Source: Cordia subcordata
Lineage: Eukaryota; Streptophyta; Magnoliopsida; Boraginales; Cordiaceae
Assembly (NCBI GenBank): GCA_028554755.1
Contig: JAPTOF010000012.1
Coordinates: 4,741,501 to 4,805,500 of the forward strand
Direction: 5' to 3'
Length of the DNA stretch: 64,000 bases
This document shows, piece after piece, positions 12,534 through 25,300 of the stretch (its first letter is position 1; each line of letters begins with the position of its first letter). The notes below the pieces were generated by a model. That model had not been told where the DNA came from and made no database searches. It saw nothing but the letters and a program-made list of their open reading frames with translations. The position numbers and the translations under genes were made by a program.

Positions 12534-14279
12534 ATGGCTTCTCTAGTGTCACCAAACCCAACCAAAACCACCACCACCGCCTTATCATCCTCCTCTTCAT
12601 TGTCCGGTTGGTCTTCCCATACAAAGCCATCTCAGCTTTTAGTCAATGCGGCAAAGCGCAACAACCACTTCAAAGTCTCATGCAAAGCTGAGCAAAACTC
12701 AAAGTTCGACAGGAGAGATGTTTTGCTTGGCATTGGTGGCATGTATGGTGCTGCCAACCTTGTTGGTGGTGGTGACAGATTGGCTTTGGCCACCCCAATC
12801 CAAGCCCCTGATGTTTCCAAGTGTAATAAACCCCCGGAAGACTTGCCTGAAAATGCCATAAATGCCGATGATTGTTGCCCACCCGTACCCGCAACTATTA
12901 CAGACTATAAGCTTCCCTCACCATTGCCGTTAAAAGTTAGACCTGCTGCGCATTTGGTGTCCAAAGAGTACATTGCCAAGTTCGCGAAAGCCGTTGAGCT
13001 CATGAAAGCTCTCCCGGCCGATGACCCGCGTAATTTCACTCAACAAGCAAACATTCACTGCGCGTACTGCAACGGAGGTTACGATCAAGTAGGCATTCCA
13101 GAGCAGCTGATTCAGATTCACTACTGTAATCTCTTCTTCCCTTTCCACAGATGGTACCTATACTTCTACGAGAGAATCTTGGGCAAATTGATCAATGACC
13201 CAACGTTTGCTTTGCCGTACTGGAACTGGGACACCCCCCGTGGCATGACAATGCCGGCCATGTTCGTCGATAATAGCTCCTCGTTGTACAACCCGAACCG
13301 CAACCAGAGCCACTTGCCGCCTGAGATCGTCGACCTTGACTACAACGGCACAGAACCTACTACAACCCCTATTGAGAGAATCACCAATAACCTCGCTGTG
13401 ATGTATCGTCAGATGGTTACCAATGGTGCCACTGCTGACGATTTTCTTGGCTTGCCTTACAAAACTGGTGATGAGCCTGCTCCTGGAGCAGGCTCTCTCG
13501 AGGCGAGTCCTCACATTCCCATCCACAGATGGGGTGGTAATCCAAACAACCCAAACAATGAGGATCTGGGTAATTTCTACTCCGCCGGTCGCGACATTTT
13601 GTTCTATTCCCACCACGCTAACGTCGACAGGATGTGGTCGATATGGCAGAAGCTGGGAGGCAAGAGAAGAGAGCCCACCGATGCTGACTTCTTGAACGCC
13701 AATTTCTTGTTCTACGACGAGAACGCCAAGCCTGTCCGCGTTTACGTCAAGGACAGCTTGAGTGATGTCAAAATGGGGTTCACTTACCAACCTGTCGACA
13801 TCCCCTGGCTGAAGAGCAAGCCACTTCCTCGCGTGAAGCAATCCAAGATCGCCAAGACCTCCGGTGCTCCACCGGTGGCGACCACCCTTCCGGCGGTTCT
13901 CGACAAGACCATTAAGGTTGTTGTTCCAAGGCCTAAGAAGAAGAGGAGCGCTAAGGAGAAGGAGGCTGAGGAAGAAGTGTTGGTGGTCCAAGGCATTGAG
14001 GTGCCTATCGACAAGTACGTCAAGTTTGATGTGTTCTTGAACGATGAAGATGAGACCGAGCCGAGCCTGGACAAGTCTGAATTCTTGGGCAGCTTTGCGC
14101 ACTTGCCGCAGATGAAGAAGGGCAAGCAGAAGATTGTGACCAACCAGCGGTTTTGCTTGACTGAGCCACTTGAGGACTTGGAAGCCGAGGATGATGAGAC
14201 CGTGTTGGTGACTCTGGTGCCAAGGGCTGCCAAGGGTGAAGTCAAGATTTCTGGCCTCAAAATCATCTTCGCTGCTTAA
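12534..14279 (+). CDS. Polyphenol oxidase 1 (catechol oxidase family), plastid-targeted
   Basis: Intronless gene of 581 codons encoding a type-3 copper enzyme that oxidises o-diphenols to o-quinones. Residues 1-50 look like a Ser/Thr-rich chloroplast transit peptide. A twin-arginine thylakoid signal (R60-R61, hydrophobic stretch, A-L-A ending at 86) predicts import into the thylakoid lumen. CuA ligands are H175, H196 and H205, with thioether cysteine C179. CuB ligands are H327, H331 and H361. The gate residue is F348 and the probable water-keeper is E323. C97, C114, C115 and C176 fit the two conserved disulfides. The DWL region (about 375-425, here D-F-L) and KFDV region (from about 497) complete the usual plan and length. 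Oddities are H196-Y-C-N where plant enzymes usually have H-x-S-W, and R332 after the second CuB histidine. The start ATGGCT is in good context. A possible poly(A) signal AATAAT lies at 14468. The family assignment is secure; the substrate is not known. Confidence 0.97.
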   Translation: MASLVSPNPTKTTTTALSSSSSLSGWSSHTKPSQLLVNAAKRNNHFKVSCKAEQNSKFDRRDVLLGIGGMYGAANLVGGGDRLALATPIQAPDVSKCNKPPEDLPENAINADDCCPPVPATITDYKLPSPLPLKVRPAAHLVSKEYIAKFAKAVELMKALPADDPRNFTQQANIHCAYCNGGYDQVGIPEQLIQIHYCNLFFPFHRWYLYFYERILGKLINDPTFALPYWNWDTPRGMTMPAMFVDNSSSLYNPNRNQSHLPPEIVDLDYNGTEPTTTPIERITNNLAVMYRQMVTNGATADDFLGLPYKTGDEPAPGAGSLEASPHIPIHRWGGNPNNPNNEDLGNFYSAGRDILFYSHHANVDRMWSIWQKLGGKRREPTDADFLNANFLFYDENAKPVRVYVKDSLSDVKMGFTYQPVDIPWLKSKPLPRVKQSKIAKTSGAPPVATTLPAVLDKTIKVVVPRPKKKRSAKEKEAEEEVLVVQGIEVPIDKYVKFDVFLNDEDETEPSLDKSEFLGSFAHLPQMKKGKQKIVTNQRFCLTEPLEDLEAEDDETVLVTLVPRAAKGEVKISGLKIIFAA

Positions 14280-15171
14280 TGAAACTGCTTATTCTCTTCT
14301 TTTTCCCACGTCCACTTTTCCTAACTGTTGGTGGTGTGTGTGCTTATTCGTCCCAATAACTTATAAGTGCTTTGGTACGTAGAAGCTGCTTTCTTTCGTT
14401 TAGGAAGCGGCAAGGATTATGCCGGCACTTACTTTTCCTCTCTGTTGTTTCATGTTCCGTGATCATCAATAATATCACCACCAACTTCTATATCCATGGC
14501 GAATGATGAGTTCCATTAATTTCCAGCTTATTTTCGCTTTTATAAATTATTGTTTATTGTTGTTCATCTCCTCTAAGAGTAGTTTCTAGAGGAGGGGAAA
14601 AAAAAAATTCACCACTTAAACTAACGATAGGGTAATTTATTTCTCCATGCATGGCTTGTTAAAGGTAATTCTTGGAAAATAACAATCCTAAATCAAACTA
14701 AATTTGAATAAATGCAGCTTAGTTTTTTTTTTTGAAAAACAAATATTAACCATGCAGAAAATGCTCAATATTGAAGTACAGTCCGAAAGCAACTTCACCA
14801 AAGCGCATAACAGAAAAACTGAAAAAGACGCACATAGCTTGCACGCTTATTAATTGCTAAACATTAATGGTTCTCAAAAAGAAATATTTACTCAAGTTCC
14901 CACCTAGAGTAGGCAATATATCAAAATGTTGTTTCGTCATCTAAAACTAATATATAGAGATGATGATATAATTAACAATATAACATATATGTATGAGTTG
15001 ACAATATGAACTAATTTATCTAGAAAGCCATAAAAAAGCATAAAACTACCAGCTGTCTCAGGATGAGGTTTCGTAGCTACCAGGCAAAAAGCAATTAGTT
15101 AGTTCCCAAAAGCAAAAGTGCTTTCTGCACGTTTCTATTTGACTAGAGGACTTCCCACTTGCAAGATTTGT
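14280..15171. other. 3' flank of polyphenol oxidase 1, no gene
   Basis: The first 200 bases are presumably the 3' untranslated region (AATAAT at 14468-14473). The remainder is AT-rich with a T-run near 14720 and no recognisable element. Confidence 0.5.
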
Positions 15172-15395
15172 GGTCCATTTCGATTGAATTTTTTAAAAGT
15201 ATTTTTTTAATAATTTTTTAGAAATATTTTTTTTTAAAGTTAAAAATTCTAATTTTTAAAAAAGTTATATTTAAATTTTTTTTTCAAAATTTTAATTTTT
15301 TTTGAAGCCAAATCAAATAATTATTACAAATTTATTATTCATTTTTTAGGAAAAAAAAGTGATTTTTCTTGAAAAAAGCCACTCCAAACTGGCCC
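15172..15395. mobile_element. Tourist-like MITE, 224 bp
   Basis: The left end GGTCCATTTCGATTGAATTT and the right end ACTCCAAACTGGCCC are the family's inverted ends with the usual T-rich/A-rich interior. TTA follows the right end, but the left flank does not match, so no clean duplication remains. Confidence 0.6.
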
Positions 15396-15398
15396 TTA

Positions 15399-15808
15399 GA
15401 GCCCGTTTGGCTGTGCTTATAAGCCAAAAACAAACATTACGTGTTTGGTGAAGTTGCGTATAAGCAAGTAAAAAAAAAAAACAGGTTGGAGCTACTTAAA
15501 ATTTTTGTACTTATAAGCCAATTAATCAAACCCATTAAAAAGACATGTTTATCCTTACACTTGATAAGCATATTATAATAATACCCTTACACCCTAATCT
15601 TCTTCTTTAATTAATTACATGTCCTTTTAAGTCATTTTAACTACTATTCCTACTTATAAGAGCTTATTTGCTAAACATGTTAATAGTTTATAAGTACATA
15701 CTATCCAAATACATCTCTACTTATTTTTCACTAATTTAAAAGTAACTTTTTACTTATAAACAACACTTGCGTACAAGCATTTAAAAATAAGCAAAGCCAA
15801 CCAGGCTC
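15399..15808. mobile_element. MITE with GAGCCCGTTTGGCT ends, 410 bp
   Basis: The ends are inverted: GAGCCCGTTTGGCTGTGCTT at the left, and AAGCAAAGCCAACCAGGCTC at the right. The interior is full of 'CTTATAAG' phrases. It abuts the preceding MITE, sharing its TTA. Related copies sit at about 34.0 and 42.2 kb. It is non-coding. Confidence 0.65.
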
Positions 15809-16663
15809 TAAGAGTAAAATTGTGAATGACTTGACATTATGCATATCATGGATTCACTTTAAAAAAAAATTATGAGTTAAATGACAATCCTTCCAAAACA
15901 TCTTTATAGCTGGTTTAGTTTTACTCCCTTCTTGAAAAAATACTTCTTTTTTTCAAAATATTTTTTTTTTGTAAATAAATATTCAAATTAACTTTTAAAA
16001 ATTAAAACTCTAAAAAAAAAAAACTTAAACTAAACTTTTTGTAGAAGGCAAAGATTTCAATTTTTCAAAAAAATTATAGAAAGTACCTTTCTAAAAACCA
16101 ATTCAGATGATTGAACCTCAGAATCTGGGACTAATTGTTCATTTCACTTTTGTATTTAAAAGATGGCACATTTCCACGAGACAGGTTGCACATGAATACT
16201 CTCTTTTGTTGATTGCCTCTAAAAAGTCTGTTTTGATAGGCTAAACATGTTTTTCTTTCTCTAACTCAAATTTTCAAAGACCATGGAGGCAATGTCTGCA
16301 ACTAAGAGATATAGATCATTAATTAGTCAATATTTTTGTTTGTTTAGCATGATTAATCAACTATTCACTATACAACGACACAAAATTAAATTGTCGGATA
16401 ACATAACTTTTGAAGACTATAAACCTTGAAGCACTTAAGAGTTTGATGAGAGAAAATACTAAAAGAGTAAAAAGAAAAAAAGACAATGAACATTTACTGA
16501 AATTTTTTTTTTTTTGGTCATAACCTTCATTCAAATCTGAAGTGGGCCGGGTCAGATTCTCCAATCTGTCAGTGCCACTTGGTCATAAAGAGCATCATAA
16601 ATGAACGGTACAGAGTGGTTTAGTTTTCACCGAAGAGTGGATATTTGCGGAAAGATACATCGA
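15809..16663. other. Intergenic, contains a degraded MITE
   Basis: A damaged copy of the Tourist-like family occupies roughly 15908-16113 (T-rich then A-rich, ending AACCAATTCAGATGATTGA). No gene. The open frame at 16361-16564 is AT-rich and unsupported. Confidence 0.45.
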
Positions 16664-16672
16664 GTTATCGAG

Positions 16673-17173
16673 GGACTTTTTTTTTAAATGATACAAATTT
16701 TAAAATTCATTACAAAAACAGCCTTATTTCAAATAAGTTTTCAAAACTAGTCTTTTCATCTTTTGAATAGCCGAAAGTGACTTTTCAATCAACGAAATTG
16801 TTGTATTTATCACTGTACCATTGGAAGTATTATTTTCAATTTTTGAATAGCCATTTTCGACAATTAAATAGCCGAAATTTGACCAAGTTTAAACTACCGT
16901 GATAATTGTGCCTACTTTTTACAATTTTTAGCTGTTGAATGGCCGAAAGTTGATGTCGGCTTTTGAATAGCCGATTTCAGTTATTGAATAACCGAAATTG
17001 CCACGTGTCCTGACAGCGTGATGAGAAAAGTAATTACATTAATTCACAAAATTTTTAATTTTTCAATCCAATTTCGCCTATTCAAAATTCGAAAAGGCTA
17101 TTTTCAAAACACATTTCGAAACAAGATTATTTTTTAATGGATTTTAAAATGTGCGACTTATTAAAAAAAAACC
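16673..17173. mobile_element. Mutator-like MITE with GAATAGCCGAAA subterminal repeats
   Basis: The ends are GGACTTTTTTTTTAAAT and, inverted, GGTTTTTTTTTAATAAG. The flanking 9-mers GTTATCGAG (16664-16672) and GATATCGAG (17174-17182) agree at 8 of 9 positions. The subterminal regions repeat the phrases TTTTGAATAGCCGAAA and ATTGAATAACCGAAA in both orientations. The same repeats appear in the element that begins at 63661. It is 501 bp and non-coding. Confidence 0.75.
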
Positions 17174-17182
17174 GATATCGAG

Positions 17183-18154
17183 CACACAAATTTCTTGTAC
17201 ATACTATAAAATTGGTGAAAATTTTGAGAACGATCTTAAAATTTGGGAACTAGATTTATAAATCTATACACTAGGCTTGTCGGCTACTCACATTGTCTTT
17301 TGTAATTACAACTTTTGCGTAATAATTTATAATCAATGGAGAAATTCGCCGAATTAGCAAAAGAAGAAAAAGAGAATAAATTAGATCGTAAAAATGTGCA
17401 AAATTTTGGAAATTGCTTTAAATCTTGAACATAAAAATAAGAAAATATTCGCTGTAAAATTTTAATTTTACTCATCCTATTTTTTCTTTTTTTTCTAAAA
17501 GAAAAAGTACAATGACCACGTGAAAAGGACTTGGCATCACTAAAGAGACACAGCCTTTGTAATAATATAATCTAAAACCAACCAAGTGACTATTTATCAA
17601 TCAAGGTGCTTTTTCTAGACCTTTTTTAGCGGGTCAATTTTTTTTTAATCTTTTCTCTGTTTTCTTTTTCAAAAAGGAGCGTGCAATACATTATTGAAGT
17701 CTGAAGAATGGTACTATTATCTACAGGAGTTTCACCTACCCTCGCAACACAACTATACGTTCGAGTTTCACCTACCCTCTGCTAATTTGATTGAAGCGTT
17801 GTCGCCTTTCAATTCGCTGGTGGGACATGTTTGGCTGAATTAAGGATAAGGTTTTATATTTATATATATGCATGTGAAATGTTCACTCTCTGTATATTTT
17901 AGTGTATTGTTTTCTCGATCCCTGAAAGCTGTTTTCTTTCTTCAAGGAGTCCCTGCATTTTGAAATCACATTTTTCATGCGTGCAACTGTGCGACAAAAA
18001 ATTAGGACTCTCATCTTCTTGTGATATTTAAAAAAAAAGAGAGAGAGAATAATGGACTTATTTGGATTGAATTTTTTGAAAGCATTTTATTTTTAACTTT
18101 TGAAAAAAAATATTTTTTTGAAAAATTATGCTATGATTTTGTAGATTATATTAA
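17183..18154. other. Intergenic, no gene
   Basis: AT-rich sequence. A short direct repeat (AGTTTCACCTACCCTC) occurs near 17729 and 17765. Around 18052-18130 is a fragment of the Tourist-like MITE family. Nothing coding is supported. Confidence 0.45.
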
Positions 18155-18380
18155 GGGTCTGTTTGAATTAATTTTTTTAATAATTATTTTTTTAAATAAC
18201 TTTTAAAAATAATTTTTTTTAAAAGCTGAAAATTCTGTCTTCTAAGAAAAGTTGTATTTGAATTTTTTTTAAAATTTTAATTTTTTTTAAAGTTAAATTA
18301 AATAGTTATTACAAATTTAATATAATTTTTTTTTAAAAAAATATTTTTTTCTTAAAAAAAAAATTAATCTAAACAGGCCC
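18155..18380. mobile_element. Tourist-like MITE, 226 bp, TAA target duplication
   Basis: GGGTCTGTTTGAATTAATTT at the left pairs with TAATCTAAACAGGCCC at the right. TAA lies just outside both ends (18152-18154 and 18381-18383). A partial second copy of the right end, together with the flank TAGTGCCAGCAACT, follows at about 18407-18483, so the right half was duplicated in tandem after insertion. Confidence 0.75.
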
Positions 18381-18483
18381 TAATAGTGCCAGCAACTCAG
18401 AAATTTAATATAATTTTTTTAAAAAAATACTTTTTTCTAAAAATAAAAAACAATCCAAACAAGCCCTAGCAGTGCCAGCAACT

Positions 18484-21400
18484 GGGAAAGGGTAGTGGGG
18501 GTAGGTAGAATAGACTGGGTCAAATTATTAAATAGAAGATGTCTTTGGGGGATTATTCTTTAATCCAACTGATTGGCATCAGTTTAAAAAAAATTATAAA
18601 TTTTGACCAAAAATTTTTATTATCAATAATTCTTTTAAAAATATAAATTTTTTAAAGAACCTACATACTTTTATTTTAAATATTACACATTTTTGTTCTC
18701 AATCTATAAATTTTTATGCTAAACTTATAAATTTGTTTTTAGACTTGTTAATGAGATGGATGGAAGAACAACCCGTTTTTGGGGGTAGCCTCATGAATTT
18801 CACATTTCGCCAATTGGCTTCAAATATTAATTTTTAGACAAGGAATAGCAATATAGTGTCGTGCAAAGAAGAGTGGGATGTGGAGACAAGTGAAATAATG
18901 CTTTGACATTTTCTTATTATTAAAAAGTTTACGTCAAAATCGAAAATGAGATCGAGACACGAGAGCCAAATGGCACAAAAGTGAGACATGACCAAAACTG
19001 CCAGAATTCAGTTATCCCCCGAAAAATATCTTTTAAAGGGGTTATAGGGCTTACTCTATCAATAACTCTAAATATAAAAAAAATTAATATTTAAAAGAGT
19101 AATTAGTACTAATATACTATAACAGTTCTTCTATTTCATCCACCAAAATTTGAATTTTTTCAAAATTTTAAAATAAAACACTCATATATAAGAATTTTTT
19201 TATCCCCTCAAACCAAAACCCAAATCTCATCTCCTATTTCTCATAACTTTAAGACTATAATATTTTAAAATAAAATAGTTATTAGAGTAAAATTAAAATA
19301 AGAATTTTTTAAACTGAGACTTTGATAAAAAATAAGGGAGCTGTTAAAGTAGAACTAAAAATAAGAAATTTAAATTATAAAAAAATGACTCAAATTATTT
19401 AAATTTAAAAAAAAATAAAAGAACTGTTAAAAATAACCTAATATGAACCAAAATATGTAAAGCTGGAGAGGACAAAGAGGGAAGACCAAAAGTAAATAGG
19501 ACAAGCACCATTTCATCTCTGTCTCTCTCTATCAATTTCGATCATTAGTATCTCTATTAAAACGAGAAACAAGATAACACCCAATCAACTAGTGCAGATT
19601 ATTAGTATATCTATCGAGTCAATGTAGAGGTTTTCTTGCGATAATGGAAATTTAGCTGGTGAAATTTAATTACCAATACACCTGGTGGAACTCAACCACC
19701 AACTAGCAAATCTCAGAGTGCATAACACATTTTCTATGCTGTGCACCACCAGTCAATGTAGAGGTTTGCCAAAAAAGAAAAACGAAAGAAAGAAAGAAAG
19801 AAAAAAAAAAGGAGGGGAGTTGCTGTAGTTAAGAAATAGTAGCCTTCAACGAGTGGCCTAGCATTCAATACTGGTCGAACCAACTAGTTGCCCGGTTGGG
19901 CTCTCCCTTCACCACCCCCATCGGGATGGTCTACGGGGTTCAATGAACTGCCGGGAGCTCGTATGAGAGTTGGTTTGACTGCCCTAGTTATGGTGGAATA
20001 TTTCCAATAAACTAACGCAAGGCCTAATTGAAAATGAAGCGGTTTATTGATTGTGTCATAAAAACTCTTATGTCCATGTCCCAATCGTCCCCCACTTGAT
20101 TAAATGTGGAGGGAAGTGGGGGTAAATGGCCAAAGAAGAGGCGCTTCCGGTTCCATCGGTGTTTGAAATAATTTTATCTTTTCCATATTACTATATCACT
20201 AGTCAATAATTTTATATAACTCGGACAAAAGTAGTTATAAAAGTTGTTTCTCCTGAGGAGGATTTTTGATTGGTGGGTTCCCAGGAGGATTTACCCTGTA
20301 TTTCTTAGAATACTGAAATAGAAAATGCTATCAATAATTATCCTAATTCACCCGCATATGTCTTTATTTCTCTTACGAAAAACCCCTTTCTTTGAGAATG
20401 AAATTCTGCCCCTGGCCCCTTTTCATAAAAAGGGATTTTAAGTTATGTTTCAGGAAAGAATGGGGGGGGGGGGGGTTAGACTGAGACTCTCTGAATGTGA
20501 AATCTTATCCGGGAGGATGGGGAGAAATATCAACATGTCACTGTAGCACAAGTTGCACCCAGACGTGAATGGCTAGCTTATGGCCCAAGGGATAAGGACA
20601 GGGTTTTTGGGAGGACAGGTGCAGTGAGAGAGTAAATGAGCCCCACCTTTATAGCCTGTTTGGATCGGGGGAAATGAAGGGAAGGGAATGGTAATGGATG
20701 GATTAAGAAAAATTTTCCTTTGTTTGGTTTGAAAATTTTAGGAGGGGAGTGGAATGAAGGGGATTTGCTTTATTCCTTCAAATTTTTTATTTTCAATCCT
20801 TTTATATTGGGATAAAATAAAAATAAAAGATTCTTAAAATTCTTTATTCTCAATCTTTTACATATAAAATTTATCATTTCTTTCCCTTTCTTTCTTAACT
20901 AAACATAAAATACTTATAATCCTTTATATATTTTTTTCTTAAAAAAAATACTTCAATCTAAACATGAATTACTCATTTTCTCTCTTTTCTATTATAATTG
21001 TTTCCTTTCATTTCCTTTCCTTTATTAAAATTTTCCCCATCAATCCAACCGTAGTGTTAATGAATACATCTAACGACAATGGGATTATTCTAAAAGGTAT
21101 TTAAAGAAAAAATAAATAAAACTTACATGGGCAACCGTTTGCGATGCTGTCTGTCACGGATCATTGATTTTTCACGTTATAGGATTGCCGTCGACATATG
21201 TAAATACCACTTGCGTTGCTCTTGCCTTTTTGAAGATTTATCCTTCAAAATAGTCTAATTTAATTTCTTTCAATTTCCGCAAATCTGATTTAATTGTGAT
21301 CTTATGTATCCCTCTCTTGGAGACATATATATATATATATAGTAATAGACATTGTACTTGGTATTGATTGAAACCCTTGGTACTATCGTACTTCTGAATA

Positions 21401-22650
21401 TGTGGTAGTACCAGCAATTCAATGTAGTACTCCTTATTTTTGCAAGACTCGTACTAAAGCCCCAGATGAAAAGGAAATGAAAGAAAAAAGCAGCGAGAGG
21501 TAAGAAATTGGAGATACGTTCTGGATTCAGAGCCATGGTATGGCAATTTAAGTTAAAAGGTTACGATCAAAGACGAATCAGGAGAAAATTTCCGTCCCTT
21601 GGGACTTGGTATTTGTCATCCATCAATTTTTGGGATTCAAATTTTCTTGGGTGAGCAGATGAATCAGTGTTCTCCTGTATATTTGCAACAATCCTATTTG
21701 ACTATTTTTAAGTTCTAGTGCTTGAAGGGGTCGGTGTTTCCATACGGAAAGTCTAATCTAGTGATGCAAGTGTGTGATTTGTGGCAATCGGAAATACGTT
21801 ATGTAACGTGACACCTCTCACGTTAAAACCAACTTAATCTAAAAATTTTTCATGTGCTTAACTTTGCTTAACTCGTTAATATAAAAATAAATAAATAAAT
21901 AAATACTAAAGAGGTAAATTGCTATACTTTATGAACACTCGGGATTTATATAGATTAAAAAAAAAATCTATTGTAGCATTATTTATATTGATGAATTTTT
22001 TTAAAAGAATATTATTTTTATACCCGGTCAACATAGTGGTTAATAATATCATGGTGCTTTCTCCATATTTGAAAGCTTAGTGTTTGCTTTTCATTCTTTT
22101 TTGTCTGTAGTCGAACTAAACTAATTGTGCTAATGAAATGCATTTCTTGTGGTCTCATATAACGATAAACAATTTTGTCCAGAAGAAAAAGAAAAAGATA
22201 AAAAAGAGTAAACATATTCAGGAGAAAATAAGCTTGTGCAGTTTCATGGTTATCACCAACATCACTTTGTTAACTTAATAATTGACAAATATGAACTTCA
22301 AACTGGAATATTTGTTTCTTAAATATGTTTTGTGCTTTACATGTAAGTAAGTTTGTTCTCATTTTAATTGGTATTTGAACATTTCGATGGGTTATGGCCC
22401 TGCTCTTAGCCCTTCCTTTGGCGTTTTTGGGAGACCATACATAAATGTAGAGGCTAGAAGAGATACAGGCCCATGATTGCTTTAATAAGTTGGTACGCAG
22501 CATTTCGAATAGGCCTGGTGTTCTCCTTAAAACCCACAAGATCGAGTTGATCAAGACAATGATAGTTTACAAGATCTAGCAAGTTTATGAATATATGACA
22601 AACTCAAACCAATTTTCCAATTTACACTTTAATGTAGGTTAGCTCGGAGT
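18484..22650. other. Long intergenic stretch with low-copy-looking blocks
   Basis: No gene is supported. Notable blocks: 19840-20160 is less AT-rich, with phrases such as CCGGGAGCTCGTATGAGAG, and may be a retroelement fragment that I cannot classify. A G-run lies at 20462-20475. About 20652-21055 has inverted ends GCCTGTTTGGATCGGGG and CCCCATCAATCCAACCG and is a probable MITE. A short TA microsatellite lies at 21325-21341. The remaining sequence is AT-rich with no recognisable structure. Confidence 0.45.
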
Positions 22651-22657
22651 GATATCT

Positions 22658-22915
22658 CACTACAAAAAGTTTTTGAATTTGAGAAAATTAAAAAATTCCT
22701 TCTCAAAATAAATTTGAGATGAAAAATTTCAGTCTCAAACACTCTTGTCTCAAATTTTGAAACAGAAAATTTTTCGTCTCAAATTTCTGTTTCAAATTCC
22801 CTCTCAAACACGTACTAACTTATTAGAAAATTTTATCCAAATTTTCGGTCTTAATTTGAGATGAAAAATTTATATATCAAATTTTCTGTCTGAAATTCAC
22901 CAATTTCTAGTATTG
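22658..22915. mobile_element. CACTA-like MITE, 258 bp
   Basis: Starts CACTACAAAAAG and ends, read on the other strand, CAATACTAGAAAT. It is flanked on both sides by the trinucleotide TCT (22655-22657 and 22916-22918), the 3-bp duplication expected for CACTA (CMC) transposons. The interior repeats TTTGAGATGAAAAATTT and its complement TCGTCTCAAATTT, which would fold extensively. No coding capacity. Confidence 0.75.
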
Positions 22916-22918
22916 TCT

Positions 22919-24900
22919 CTTATACTTTTTTAATTTTTTTCTATTTATTAGAGCCTCCTTGAATATCTATGCGAGAGGGTTCACATAACAACAACAATAC
23001 AACATTACTTTCCAATCGAGTAAATGATATTTTTCGTATGATATATGTTATTTATGTTCTATCATTATAGTTATTTTTTTTTTCATCATGAGATAAAAAG
23101 GAAATTGTTCATCTTGGTGTTGAAGCCCACACTGATAAACAAATTCAGTCTGAGCCCAAACTTGAAATCGTTGTCCTCATCCCTCAAAACCAGAATTTAA
23201 AAAGAAAAAAGAAAAAAGAAAATTTCACCCACTAATTGCCTTTTCGTATAGTTTATATTATCACCAAATATAATTGGTATTAAACAAAAATGGCTCCAAG
23301 CCCACATTTCTCTGGCTCATGCATAAGTATAACGTTAAACAAATTAAAGAGCGTTAATACTTGTTATTATTAAATGGTTATCGATGAATGAAATTACTCT
23401 GCACAAAATTTAAAGAATGGTCAGGATCATAGGAGACGTCAGATATAAAATGCTTGCGGGATATAAATTTAAAGACACTCCATTATCTCCATCTACTAGG
23501 GCTTTACTCGAGTAGGTTTCGAATACTTGTTTTTTCTCTACTTACAGTGTATATTTGAAATTGATTGAGAAATGAATAAATACCACTTTCTCATTCGAAA
23601 AAAAAAAAAAAAGAAAGGATAGGCAGCTTTTAAAAGGAATCTTCTATGCATACTTTAATAATATATGTACCATTTTATTATGTGCCATAATTTTTTTAAA
23701 TGCCACTTGAAGCACATGAAGAAATTTGTTTACTTCACGCTTGGCTGATCGCAATCATGATTGCCACTAGAACTTCACATATGATTCTGTATGGTTTAAT
23801 TTCCACTTTCCACGATATGTAGTGATGGGTTCGCAACATTTAATATTATAATAAAATTATAGTAAAATAATTTAAATATTTTTTATTATTAAATAATGTT
23901 ATGGTTAAATTTAAATCAAATAATTACGTGTGCTGGCTGGCAGTGGCTGTCATGGGATGTCGTGGCCTTGTCCAAGCCATTATTATCTCTAAGGAAAAAG
24001 ATTAAATAATTTTATGGAAAGCCTCAAAATTGGTATGTAATAATCAAGTCCCAGAGATAATTTTCTGTTTTATTGATCAACACTATATTATATATATAAT
24101 TTTTTCGACAACTTTATATATGTTCATCTCCAGAACAAAAAGTTTGGGAAGAAAATGCTAGCTAGGCCAACTAATTGGAAATTGTTAATCAAATTAAAAA
24201 TTCGAAAGGAAGTGGAATAATGACATGAAGGACTAAATAATTAGTAGTAAAAAATAAAGAAGATGGACAAAATGATGCGAAAAGTGGGCCACTAATTCGA
24301 AGGGTATTTCTTTTAAAAGAAAAAGGGCATTTTTCCTGTTCTCCTCTGAAAAGAAAAAGAAGAATTAAAGAAAAACATGTCAACTCGAAAGCGAAAATGA
24401 TTGCTCGCACCCCAATGAGAAATGGTACGACAAAACAAAGCATGTGCATGTGATATAATATAAGAACACCAATTTTACAAGTGAAAATAAATTTGTAAAA
24501 TATAATATTTTATATCACTTTTTACCCTTTTATCCATTCTTTATACATAAGAATTCATATTACATGTAATTTCTCATGTATCAGATAAAAGTTTTTTATC
24601 GTATAGAGAAGGGATTATACATAACAATGCTGAATTATATTGAAAATATCACGAATCTGATATTGGTATCACAAAAAAAGGTTTATTGATTGGGTGCATT
24701 TCTTATTGTGAAATTAATCACTTGAGTAAGAGAAAATAGAGAAAAGGATACAATAACTAGGAATCTCACATCTCGTGATGATATCACTAAAGAGTGAACA
24801 TTCATCAAGAAATCATTAAAGAGTGAACGGAAATTCTATTTTTTAAAAAAAGATTTGCATTTTTGAAGTACTCTTAAACAAAAACATTAATTTCGCCCAT
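22919..24900. other. Intergenic, no recognisable feature
   Basis: AT-rich sequence without gene or clear transposon ends. The open frame at 24189-24449 has biased composition and no recognisable domain. Confidence 0.45.
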
Positions 24901-24911
24901 TAAAAAATTAT

Positions 24912-25300
24912 TCATATATAAGTATTAAATTTTGTGTCTTCAATTGGCACCCAAAAAAAAAAAAAAGATTGACTCAATCACTATCGATTTTGACGGAGAT
25001 ATGAGTTAATGTTTATCAAATGGAATTAACACACTACAATAGAACAATTAAATGAGTTGGCATTCATTAATTTGTTTGTCCAGACTCTATACATTCTCTG
25101 AGCCATTTGAGCTTTCTCCTTTTGGTTTTCTCAATATTTAAGTTAACGAGATTAGATTTTTTATTATGTCATGGTCTTTTAAAAATACTTTATGTAGTTT
25201 GCTGCAAATCAAAATAGACGATATGGTATAAGATCTTTGATGATCGATGAATGAAGAAAAGAATAACTTTACTTTTAGCACAGCATTGCTATATTTTTAA
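24912..25300. repeat. Duplicated block, copy 1 (partners at 26.45 and 26.95-27.2 kb)
   Basis: The stretch from CATATATAAGTATTAAATTT to the phrase TAGCACAGCATTGCTAT is repeated, diverged, at 26445-26540 (first part) and 26946-27190 (second part). The shared phrases TTTTGGTTTTCTCAATATTT and AAATACTTTATGTAGTTTGC make the homology clear. In the downstream copy the two parts are separated by a transposon fragment. Confidence 0.7.

Noticed and set aside
13158..14102. A 314-codon open frame on the minus strand inside polyphenol oxidase 1
   Set aside because: It lies antisense to a gene with all six copper ligands and complete domains. Its translation has no recognisable motif, and its length follows from the GC-rich codon usage of the real gene.
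19840..20160. A possible coding or retroelement segment because of its higher GC content
   Set aside because: I could not find a domain, LTR ends or a target duplication, so it is described only as an unclassified block.
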